A program made the position numbers and the translations under genes. Of a stretch of 64,000 nt of DNA, positions 1 to 6,947 are shown piece after piece. Under the pieces are notes generated by a model. The model worked only from the letters and a program-made list of their open reading frames with translations, was not told where the DNA came from and searched no databases. The number at the start of each line of letters is the position of its first letter. Position 1 is the stretch's first letter. This DNA comes from Flavobacteriaceae bacterium UJ101 (GTDB lineage: Bacteria > Bacteroidota > Bacteroidia > Flavobacteriales > UJ101): contig CP016269.1 in assembly GCA_001880285.1 (NCBI GenBank), forward strand, positions 1 through 64,000, read 5' to 3'.

Positions 1-505
1 ATTTGAATTCTTTCCCATTTGTATCTTTTAGTTGTAAACTTGTATTTTTAATATTAGTTAAATCCATTTGACTTAAATCTCCATTCGAATTGGCTATTAA
101 AATTACTGGCAGATAATCACTACCTGAAATAACGGAAACAGCTACATAGGCTTCTCCTGTCATAGGATGCACAGCTAAATCTTTAACTAAAAAATCATCT
201 TTACTTACTTTTAGAAAAGAGGCTACCTTATCAGAAAAATCTTTAACGTTATATGCTGCTCCTTGAAAAGTTTCGGATGGTTTATCTGTTTCAAAAGCAT
301 AAATCTTTCCTTGATTAGAATCTCCTACAAATAAAATATTTTCATGAAATTCTAAAACGGTAGCTGATTTTAATTCTCCTGAGTTAATCTTCACGACTTC
401 TTTCTGTTCTTCAGTGTCATGATGTCCTTCTTTGTGGTGTTCTCCATTCTGGTTACAAGATATTATCATTCCTGCTAACACAATTGTTGTAATTACTTTT
501 TTCAT
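1..505 (-). CDS. Lipoprotein with His-rich stretch, probable beta-propeller (partial)
   Basis: The gene starts at an ATG at 505 and runs off the left edge of the window, so only about 168 N-terminal residues are visible. It opens with a lipoprotein signal (hydrophobic stretch ending MIISC, with Cys as the lipidation site), so the product is probably membrane anchored. Directly after the Cys is a His/Glu-rich piece (GEHHKEGHHDTEEQ) that could bind metal. The rest reads like blades of a beta-propeller (FVGDSNQGKIYAFET, DLAVHPMTGEAYVAVS). It lies 18 bases downstream of the porin gene on the same strand and is likely cotranscribed with it. Exact family not recognised; function unknown. Confidence 0.75.
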   Translation of the reverse strand, partial: MKKVITTIVLAGMIISCNQNGEHHKEGHHDTEEQKEVVKINSGELKSATVLEFHENILFVGDSNQGKIYAFETDKPSETFQGAAYNVKDFSDKVASFLKVSKDDFLVKDLAVHPMTGEAYVAVSVISGSDYLPVILIANSNGDLSQMDLTNIKNTSLQLKDTNGKEFK

Positions 506-523
506 TATATTATTTGTTTATTT

Positions 524-1921
524 TTAAAATTTATAACTAATAGTTGGAGCAATATGAAAAATATCTTCTGATTCCCCAGTTTGTTCGATAAAACCTCCTG
601 CAATGAAATAACTGGTATCTAAATCAAAAGAAAGATGTCGATTGAATTCATAATTTGCTGTAAAACCAATTTGATGTCCAATTGTTGTATCTGTTACATC
701 TCCAGCATCACGTACTAAAAACCTTGGTGGAGTATATAAACCATCATGTTTAGATGCTCTCCAGAACATTCCCCACTCCGCATACAATTTTAATTTATTA
801 ACTGGTTTTATCGTAATAGAAGGATGTACTGAAATCATGTTGGCAGGTGTAATATTTTTTGCCAAGCTGTAATAAGCGGGGTTTACAAACATAGGATTAA
901 ATGTATTAATTTTTCCATCTCCTGTTTTTCGATCTCCACTTGTATATTCTAACTTCAAACCAATACTAGGTGTCCATTTGGTATGAATTAATTCATAATG
1001 ATAATCTGTTTCAATATTAAATGCACTAATATCACTATCACCTATTTCTCCAAATTGATAAATTAATTCCGTGTTAAAACCAAATCGTTTTCCTAGTTTT
1101 CCAAATCGCCTCAAACCAACTGTATGACGTGTTTCTTCACCTGACACATCATTAAACCTAGAAGAATCCGATTGAAATCCTAAATAGTAAATTTCTTGGT
1201 TTCCAAAAACTCTTTTTGAAGGAACTGTTGCGTAAACTCCCCACAATTGTGGATTGGTGGCACTTCCATCAAACAAAGTAAAATCATTATCAAAAGCATA
1301 AAAATTAGGTCGTACTTCTTTTCCATAAAAACCTTGAATTTTTGCTTTATTTATATTCAAAATAACTCTTCCTGCATCAAAAGTTCTACGAATATTAGGT
1401 CCTTCTCTAAATCCTACTAACCTAGCTGAACCAAAAGCCATTTCCTGACGTCCAAATCGTAATGAAATTTTAGTTTTCTCTGATAAATTGCCTTTATATT
1501 CTGCAAATAATTGGTGAAACTCTAATTCATCGTATTCTACAAATTCTTTTCTGTGCGAAGTATAACCATTATAAAGTTCTGAAAACACACGTATATGCCT
1601 TCCAACATTCAAATTTGTATAAAATGCTAAACGTTGTGAATAAAAGGTTTCATCATTCTCTTTTGCCCAAAAACGGTTTGAATAATGCTCTACTCTAGGA
1701 CGAATTTGTCCTCCTAAATTTAGATTTACTTCTTTATCTTTTGATAAAGGAATCATTTTAATAATATCCAATTTTTCTCGTTTAATAGAATCATTAGAAT
1801 TTTTTAAATAATCATAATTTTCTTCAGCACGAAAATAGCTGAATTTTGGTGGTTCTTTTTCTTGCGCCTTTACAATGACTTGAAAAACAACCATTAACAA
1901 TAATAATCCGTGTGTTCTCAT
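524..1921 (-). CDS. Alginate-export-like outer-membrane porin
   Basis: A 465-residue protein with a signal peptide (ends near residue 19, VIVKAQ), a linker, then alternating beta strands with R/Y/W-rich segments (LGGQIRPRVEHYSNRFW, RFGRQEMAFGSARLVG) and a C-terminal Phe (SYKF), as in outer-membrane barrels. The overall pattern matches the alginate export (AlgE-like) family of Bacteroidota, which form substrate-specific pores. No alginate or other polysaccharide genes are nearby, so the substrate is unknown. It lies just upstream of the partial lipoprotein gene and probably forms an operon with it. A long inverted repeat lies upstream at 1947-1996. Confidence 0.75.
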   Translation of the reverse strand: MRTHGLLLLMVVFQVIVKAQEKEPPKFSYFRAEENYDYLKNSNDSIKREKLDIIKMIPLSKDKEVNLNLGGQIRPRVEHYSNRFWAKENDETFYSQRLAFYTNLNVGRHIRVFSELYNGYTSHRKEFVEYDELEFHQLFAEYKGNLSEKTKISLRFGRQEMAFGSARLVGFREGPNIRRTFDAGRVILNINKAKIQGFYGKEVRPNFYAFDNDFTLFDGSATNPQLWGVYATVPSKRVFGNQEIYYLGFQSDSSRFNDVSGEETRHTVGLRRFGKLGKRFGFNTELIYQFGEIGDSDISAFNIETDYHYELIHTKWTPSIGLKLEYTSGDRKTGDGKINTFNPMFVNPAYYSLAKNITPANMISVHPSITIKPVNKLKLYAEWGMFWRASKHDGLYTPPRFLVRDAGDVTDTTIGHQIGFTANYEFNRHLSFDLDTSYFIAGGFIEQTGESEDIFHIAPTISYKF

Positions 1922-1946
1922 ATCCTTATTAAATGTTTTTTTATTT

Positions 1947-1996
1947 AATAACTTGCAGTGTTATTATACGTTATTAGCTTAACACTACAAGTTATT
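1947..1996. repeat. Long inverted repeat between porin and pirin genes
   Basis: Two 17-base arms (1947-1963, AATAACTTGCAGTGTTA, and 1980-1996) are complementary except for one position and enclose a 16-base loop. It lies downstream of the pirin stop codon and upstream of the porin start, both on the minus strand. It could end the marR-pirin transcript, but the minus-strand side downstream of the hairpin lacks a run of U. It could also be an operator or leader structure for the porin gene. Confidence 0.6.
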
Positions 1997-2007
1997 TTAA
2001 GGCTAAA

Positions 2008-2868
2008 TTAATATAAATAACCCATTTTTCCTTGCTGATAGTCACGCATAGCCTCTAAAATTTCCGTTTGTTCATTCATTACATACGGCCCCCAGCTTGT
2101 AACCTTCTCATCAATAGGTTCTCCTGATAATATCAATAATTTTGATTTTTTTAAACCTCTAACATCAATTGATCTTCCATCATGATTAAAAGTTACCATT
2201 TGATTCAATCCTTTCATTAATTGTTTGTCTTCATTTACTTTCAAACTTCCATCCAATAGATAAATTAAAGTTTCATGATTTTCAGGAATATCCAAAGTTG
2301 TTTTCCCACCATCTTCAATATCCATTACCCAAACATTTATGGGTGTAAAAGTTTTTGCAACACCTTGATTATCAATAAAATTACCTGCAATCACTTGAAT
2401 TTTCACTTTATCATTATCTTGAAAAATTAAAGGTATGTCATCTCTTTTCAGATATTGATATTTTGGTGTTACCATTTTATCTTTTTTAGGTAAATTTATC
2501 CATAACTGAATTCCTTCTAAAGTACCTGTTTTTTCAACAAATTCTTTACTTGGAGCTTCATCATGAATAACTCCACTACCAGCAGTCATCCATTGTACAT
2601 CACCTGCTTTTAAAATTCCTTCATTTCCAAGCGAATCACGATGAAATTGTTCACCTTGAAATAAAAGCGTCACCGGTTCAAAACCTCGATGAGGATGTGG
2701 CGCCAATTGGAATGGATTATTTTCTGGACTAATTTCATATGGTCCATAATGATGAAGTAATAAAAAAGGCCCTACATTTTCTAGGTTATGATTAGGAAGT
2801 GGTTGTCCTAATTGGATTCCTCCCATATTAATTTCTGGTGCTGTATACACATTTTTAATCGTTTTCAT
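2008..2868 (-). CDS. Pirin family protein
   Basis: A 286-residue bicupin of the pirin family. The N-terminal cupin holds the metal-binding pattern: HPHRG with His58 and His60, then His102 and Glu104 in IHDEAP, the same spacing as the iron ligands of human pirin. Bacterial pirins include quercetin dioxygenases and redox-sensing regulators, so the reaction cannot be assigned. It starts 3 bases after the stop of the marR gene, on the same strand, so the two are cotranscribed and the MarR protein most likely controls pirin expression. Cytoplasmic: no signal peptide. Confidence 0.93.
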   Translation of the reverse strand: MKTIKNVYTAPEINMGGIQLGQPLPNHNLENVGPFLLLHHYGPYEISPENNPFQLAPHPHRGFEPVTLLFQGEQFHRDSLGNEGILKAGDVQWMTAGSGVIHDEAPSKEFVEKTGTLEGIQLWINLPKKDKMVTPKYQYLKRDDIPLIFQDNDKVKIQVIAGNFIDNQGVAKTFTPINVWVMDIEDGGKTTLDIPENHETLIYLLDGSLKVNEDKQLMKGLNQMVTFNHDGRSIDVRGLKKSKLLILSGEPIDEKVTSWGPYVMNEQTEILEAMRDYQQGKMGYLY

Positions 2869-2871
2869 TGT

Positions 2872-3321
2872 TTACTCCTTTCTTATTAATTTATTTAATA
2901 AACGATTTAATTCTTTAGCTTCCTCTTCGGAAAGTTTTATAATATCTTTTTTTATATCTTCTATTTTTTCTGTTATTTCTTCACAAAGCATTTTTCCTTC
3001 TTCTAAAATTTGAATATGCACTACTCTACGATCGCTTTCACAATTAACTCTCTTAATTAATTTCTTTTCAATTAATTTATCTGTTAAACGAGTCAAATTG
3101 GGTGTTTTATCAATCATTCTGGATTTTATATCACTAACTGACATGGGTTTATTCGATCCTTTTAAAATCCTCAGTACATTATATTGTTGCATAGATAATG
3201 TATAAGTCTTAAATGCTTTCTCTATATTGTTTTTCACCCAATTTGAGGTAAAAAGTATATTTAAATGTACTTGTTCTTTTTCAGTATTGAAGTGGGTTTT
3301 TAACTCCTTTTCTAAATTCAT
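2872..3321 (-). CDS. MarR family transcriptional regulator
   Basis: A 149-residue winged-helix repressor. The recognition region (VSDIKSRMIDKTPNLTRLTDKL, about residues 62-83) and wing (SDRRVVHIQI, 96-105) are typical, flanked by dimerisation helices. Two cysteines (Cys94 at the wing, Cys113) could sense oxidants or thiols as in OhrR-like members; this is inference. It is first in a two-gene unit with pirin. The promoter region contains a perfect 24-bp palindrome 17 bases upstream of the start codon, which is the likely autoregulatory operator. Confidence 0.93.
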   Translation of the reverse strand: MNLEKELKTHFNTEKEQVHLNILFTSNWVKNNIEKAFKTYTLSMQQYNVLRILKGSNKPMSVSDIKSRMIDKTPNLTRLTDKLIEKKLIKRVNCESDRRVVHIQILEEGKMLCEEITEKIEDIKKDIIKLSEEEAKELNRLLNKLIRKE

Positions 3322-3325
3322 GATA

Positions 3326-3333
3326 CAAAGATA
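3326..3333 (-). promoter_or_regulatory. Candidate -7 element of marR promoter
   Basis: On the minus strand this reads TATCTTTG, matching the Bacteroidota TAnnTTTG element. It ends only 4 bases before the marR ATG, which would give a leaderless or nearly leaderless transcript. No good TTTG is present at the normal -33 distance. The operator-like palindrome overlaps the spacer of this promoter. Confidence 0.4.
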
Positions 3334-3337
3334 TAAA

Positions 3338-3361
3338 AATTATTTTACATGTAAAATAATT
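3338..3361. promoter_or_regulatory. Perfect palindrome, probable MarR operator
   Basis: A 24-bp perfect palindrome; each 12-base arm is AATTATTTTACA read outward to inward, with its exact complement following. It lies between the divergent marR and ytxJ genes, over the likely spacer of the marR promoter. MarR proteins bind palindromes of about this length, so autorepression is the simplest reading. A second partial copy of the right arm (TAAAATAATT) follows at about 3367-3376. Confidence 0.75.
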
Positions 3362-3427
3362 ACTCATAAAATAATTTTGTAAGGATTTAACTCTATCTTT
3401 GTCTAAAGGATTATAAAAAATTACTAA

Positions 3428-3763
3428 ATGGAAAATTGGAGAACATTAAACACAATTGAAGGTATCGATGCTATAATAGAGGCATCAAATCATAAACCAC
3501 AAATTATTTTTAAACATAGTACTACTTGCGGAATTAGTGCAAATGCTCATCATAAATTAGAAAATGATTTTAGTGAATTGGAGGGTAAAGTAGATTTTTA
3601 TTACTTAGATTTATTAGCAAACCGTCCTATTTCTAATGCAGTGGCTGATAAAACAGGTGTATTACATCAATCTCCTCAAATTATTTTATTAAAAAATGGT
3701 GAGGTTGCGTATACCGTTACACATTTGGCTATTAATCCAACAAAAATAGCAGAACATTTATAA
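3428..3763 (+). CDS. ytxJ: Bacillithiol-system redox protein YtxJ
   Basis: A 111-residue thioredoxin-fold protein with a single active-site cysteine, Cys34, in HSTTCGIS, the monothiol motif of the YtxJ family (DUF2847). Members are linked to bacillithiol and are thought to remove bacillithiol from mixed disulfides, like a monothiol glutaredoxin. Its presence suggests this organism makes bacillithiol. It is divergent from marR-pirin and shares the palindrome region, so it may belong to the same regulon. It converges with the smr gene, with only 2 bases between the stop codons. Confidence 0.88.
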   Translation: MENWRTLNTIEGIDAIIEASNHKPQIIFKHSTTCGISANAHHKLENDFSELEGKVDFYYLDLLANRPISNAVADKTGVLHQSPQIILLKNGEVAYTVTHLAINPTKIAEHL

Positions 3764-3765
3764 AA

Positions 3766-4284
3766 TTAAAAAATTTCAACTTCGGTAGCACCTTGCTTAT
3801 AACGTTTAAAAGATGCGTCAAAATAATGGCATTGTTGTGCATACCGATCTAAAATTTTATACAATTCATTTTTTAGAACACCTTGGCCATGACCGTGAAT
3901 AAAAACAATGCGCTTGGGTGTTTTTTCTTGAATAGCTTTCTCTAATGTATTTCGAACTGTATTTAATTGGATAGTAAGCATTTCAAAATTTGACAATCCT
4001 TTTGTATAATCAACTAGATGACCAATATGTAGATCTACCTCTAAAAAATCATTCTTTTTTGACTTTTTATTACTAAGTTCTTTCTTTTGAAAATCTTCTG
4101 CTTTTAGTTCCAACGTATTAATTTCACTTAAAACAGAGGTTATTTTAACTAATTTAGATGTAGGATAAGTTTCGGGAAATCCAAAATCAGTTTCAAAAGT
4201 AATCGTATTTCCTTCTATGGAAATTACTTTTCCTTTTAAGTTTTCATCTGTAACTGCAACGATATCCCCTATTTTTAGATCCAT
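3766..4284 (-). CDS. Smr-domain protein
   Basis: A 172-residue protein. The C-terminal 85 residues form an Smr domain: EVDLHIGHLVD (the DLHG-like first motif) and FIHGHGQGVLKNEL (the HGxGxGxL motif). Smr domains nick or cut nucleic acid and occur in MutS2 and as stand-alone proteins. The N-terminal part (KIGDIVAVTDENLKGKVISI) looks like a small beta-barrel, as in the flavobacterial DUF2027/Smr proteins. It is last in a run of four minus-strand genes (kdsD, tatC, PP-loop protein, smr). Confidence 0.85.
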   Translation of the reverse strand: MDLKIGDIVAVTDENLKGKVISIEGNTITFETDFGFPETYPTSKLVKITSVLSEINTLELKAEDFQKKELSNKKSKKNDFLEVDLHIGHLVDYTKGLSNFEMLTIQLNTVRNTLEKAIQEKTPKRIVFIHGHGQGVLKNELYKILDRYAQQCHYFDASFKRYKQGATEVEIF

Positions 4285-4319
4285 TTTATATTTATCTTCA
4301 CATTATACAAAACTATACT

Positions 4320-4997
4320 TTACTCACTAATGTTATTTTCTTCAAGTTTTAAAATTACAGAGTAACTATATTCAGATTCATGAATACCTTCATTTTTAAC
4401 TTTAATCGTATTTTTAAATAATGGTCCATCATATACCAAAGTATGGTATTCTCCATTTTCACCACAAACATCTACTTGAAAGGCTTCTAATTCTTTTAAT
4501 ACTTCTTTTGTAAGTGTTCTAAACAATAAACTTTTTGGAAGAGAATGTTGTTTGGAAACAGTTTTAATTAAAGCTTTAAAACCACAATCAATAAATTCTT
4601 CAACTAGCGTTTTACGATTTTCTTTCCAAAGTGGAAAGTTTGCTTTTAAACCTGCTTCATTACATACATTAGAACACCATTCTTGATGTTCAATAATATC
4701 AATATCTCCAAAAACACATTCTGTTACTCCTAATTTTTTAGCTTTCACTAATGTCTTTATAAAAACTTCCTGATAATCTTCTCCTTTACTTTTAGCATAA
4801 ATAATCGGAATGTTTAATGATTCTGAAGTTTTTTGAATTATCTCTTGATTTACTCCATGAAACCAAGAACGGTCATTTTCTTCATTAATTGAAATAATCA
4901 AAGCTACTACTTCGTTACCCGCTTGAATAGATCGATGCAAAGCTAACGTACTATCTTTTCCTAAACTGTAGGATACACATACTTTTTTAGTTATCAT
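4320..4997 (-). CDS. Dph6-like PP-loop ATPase
   Basis: A 225-residue PP-loop ATP pyrophosphatase with the nucleotide motif SYSLGKDS (residues 9-16), followed by the conserved GVTECVFGDID and CGENGEYHTLVYDGPLF segments characteristic of diphthine-ammonia ligase (Dph6, TIGR00290-like). Bacteria do not make diphthamide, so the bacterial enzymes must amidate or adenylate another substrate, which is not known. It lies 40 bases downstream of tatC and 35 upstream of smr, in one apparent operon. Confidence 0.85.
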   Translation of the reverse strand: MITKKVCVSYSLGKDSTLALHRSIQAGNEVVALIISINEENDRSWFHGVNQEIIQKTSESLNIPIIYAKSKGEDYQEVFIKTLVKAKKLGVTECVFGDIDIIEHQEWCSNVCNEAGLKANFPLWKENRKTLVEEFIDCGFKALIKTVSKQHSLPKSLLFRTLTKEVLKELEAFQVDVCGENGEYHTLVYDGPLFKNTIKVKNEGIHESEYSYSVILKLEENNISE

Positions 4998-5037
4998 TTC
5001 TTACATATAAATACATTTACAAAAATAATCTTCTATT

Positions 5038-5865
5038 TTAGGAAGTTTTCGAAAGAGATTGCTCTGATTCATTATTTTTATGAACAACGGTTGAAACAAT
5101 AATACTTATTTCAAATAATCCATACAATGGAACTGCTGCAACTAGCATACTAAAAATATCTGAAGGTGTTATAAAAGCTGCTAAAATTAAGATGATAACT
5201 AAAGCAAATCGTCTATTTTCTTTTAAGAAAGATGGTGTAATTAAGCCTATTTTAGTAAAAAAATAAATAAAGATTGGAATAAGAAAAACGACTCCCATAC
5301 TTAAAGTTGAAGTAGTAATCGTAGAAATCACATCTCCCAATCGGAAAATATTTTCAGTTTTTTCAGAAATTTTAAATGTATATCCAAAATGAATAGCCAA
5401 AGGTGATATAACAAAATATCCAAAAGCTACACCTGAAAGAAATAAAAAAGACGTAATTCCAATAAAAGAAGATGCATATTTTTTTTCATCTTCTGATAAG
5501 GCTGGTTTCACAAAACGCCAAATTTCAAATACAATATAAGGAAAAGCTAAAATGATTCCGGCAACCAATGCCACCCATAGAAATGTATTAAATTGTCCAA
5601 AAACAGCTAAATTCTGTACATGAAATTGATCTGCAGAAAAAGAAAAAGGAGTTCCCATTCCTAAAGATTCTGTAAAATAATTTAATCCACGATATGTAAT
5701 AAAATTAGGATCTACCATTCCTAATAAAAAATCATCTACTATTTTCTCTATGAAAACACCACATATAATGGCTCCAATAACAATGGCAATTGTACTTCGT
5801 ACAAGATGCCAACGTAATTCCTCTACATGGTCTAAGAAAGACATTTCTTTTTTTTCTTCTTTCAT
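5038..5865 (-). CDS. tatC: Twin-arginine translocase subunit TatC
   Basis: A 275-residue inner-membrane protein with six predicted membrane helices and the TatC signature near the N-terminus (SFLDHVEELRWHLVRS) and the conserved FEIWRFVKPALSEDEKKY loop. TatC recognises twin-arginine signal peptides and, with TatA, exports folded proteins. A 40-residue insertion between helices 1 and 2 is usual for Bacteroidota. It sits between kdsD and the PP-loop gene with 40-base gaps. No tatA gene is in the window. Confidence 0.96.
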   Translation of the reverse strand: MKEEKKEMSFLDHVEELRWHLVRSTIAIVIGAIICGVFIEKIVDDFLLGMVDPNFITYRGLNYFTESLGMGTPFSFSADQFHVQNLAVFGQFNTFLWVALVAGIILAFPYIVFEIWRFVKPALSEDEKKYASSFIGITSFLFLSGVAFGYFVISPLAIHFGYTFKISEKTENIFRLGDVISTITTSTLSMGVVFLIPIFIYFFTKIGLITPSFLKENRRFALVIILILAAFITPSDIFSMLVAAVPLYGLFEISIIVSTVVHKNNESEQSLSKTS

Positions 5866-5905
5866 CTTTAATTATACTATTAAAGCTATATAAGCTATTT
5901 AATTT

Positions 5906-6871
5906 TTAAATAATTCCTTCTTTCAGTAAATCTTGAAAATCTAATATTCCAACATAGTTTTGAGAAGAATCTACTACTAATAGTTGCCCTACTTTATGTA
6001 ATTCTATCATTTCCAATGCTTGTGTAGCTAAAGCATCTTTTTCAATAATTTTTGGATTTTCACTCATAATTTCTTTAACCAAAGTTGTTTTAAAATCAAC
6101 TTCATTAAATAGCATTCTACGTAAATCACCATCTGTTATCACTCCTTTTAATATTCCTTGATCTTCAACAGCTGTAATTCCATTACGACTTTTAGAAATA
6201 GCCACAATAGCCTCTCGAATGTTATCATTTATATTAACTAACGGTTTTTGATCCTGATCAACCAAATCTTCTACTCGCCAATACAAACGTTTTCCCAAAG
6301 AACCTCCTGGATGAGATTTTGCAAAATCTGCATCTGTAAAATTATTTACATGCATAAGTGTCACAGCTAGAGCATCTCCCATGGCTAATTGAGCTGTTGT
6401 CGATGTGGTCGGTGCCAAATTATTAGGTCCTGCCTCTTTTTCTATTGGAACATGCAAAATATAATTAGCTTGCTTTGCTAAAAATGATTTTGTATGAGAA
6501 GTCAAGCCTACTAAAGTAATAGGGCGTGATTTCAATAATGTTACCAAGTTCTTTATTTCAGGTGTATTTCCACTTTTCGATAATACAATGACTACATCAT
6601 CTTCTTGAATTAACCCTAAATCTCCATGAATAGCTTCAGCTGCATGTAAAAATTGAGAAAAAATACCTGTTGAATTTAAAGTAGCTACAATTTTATTTGC
6701 AATATGTGCGCTTTTTCCAATTCCACTTACTACAACTTTTCCTTTTGATTTATTTATTGTACGAATTACACTTATAAAATCATTAGATAATTGATCCGCA
6801 ATGGATTTCAGCGCTTTAGCTTCGTTGTAGAATGTTTCTTTTCCTAAATTTATAATCTGTTCGTCGTTCAA
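5906..6871 (-). CDS. kdsD: KpsF/GutQ family arabinose 5-phosphate isomerase
   Basis: SIS-domain sugar isomerase followed by two CBS domains. It should convert ribulose 5-phosphate to arabinose 5-phosphate, the first step towards Kdo for lipopolysaccharide. Visible motifs are VVVSGIGKSAHIANKI, VLSKSGNTPEIKNL and the two CBS repeats near the end (GVITDGDLRRML, GILDFQDLLKEGII). The open frame extends upstream to 7021, but that part is membrane-like, matches nothing and overlaps divergent recQ. I place the start at a TTG at 6871, giving LNDEQIINLGKETF and 321 residues, the usual length for this family. It leads the kdsD-tatC operon. Confidence 0.88.
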   Translation of the reverse strand: MNDEQIINLGKETFYNEAKALKSIADQLSNDFISVIRTINKSKGKVVVSGIGKSAHIANKIVATLNSTGIFSQFLHAAEAIHGDLGLIQEDDVVIVLSKSGNTPEIKNLVTLLKSRPITLVGLTSHTKSFLAKQANYILHVPIEKEAGPNNLAPTTSTTAQLAMGDALAVTLMHVNNFTDADFAKSHPGGSLGKRLYWRVEDLVDQDQKPLVNINDNIREAIVAISKSRNGITAVEDQGILKGVITDGDLRRMLFNEVDFKTTLVKEIMSENPKIIEKDALATQALEMIELHKVGQLLVVDSSQNYVGILDFQDLLKEGII

Positions 6872-6947
6872 TTTTATTCTTTTTTTTTTGTGAGTTATTA
6901 ATTTTGATTGTAAATTTATAATAAATAATACAAACCATATAGTATAA

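Noticed and set aside
3376-3401. TTTG and TATCTTTG as a complete ytxJ promoter
   Set aside because: The spacer is only 14 bases, well below the 17-23 expected; only the -7 element is credible.
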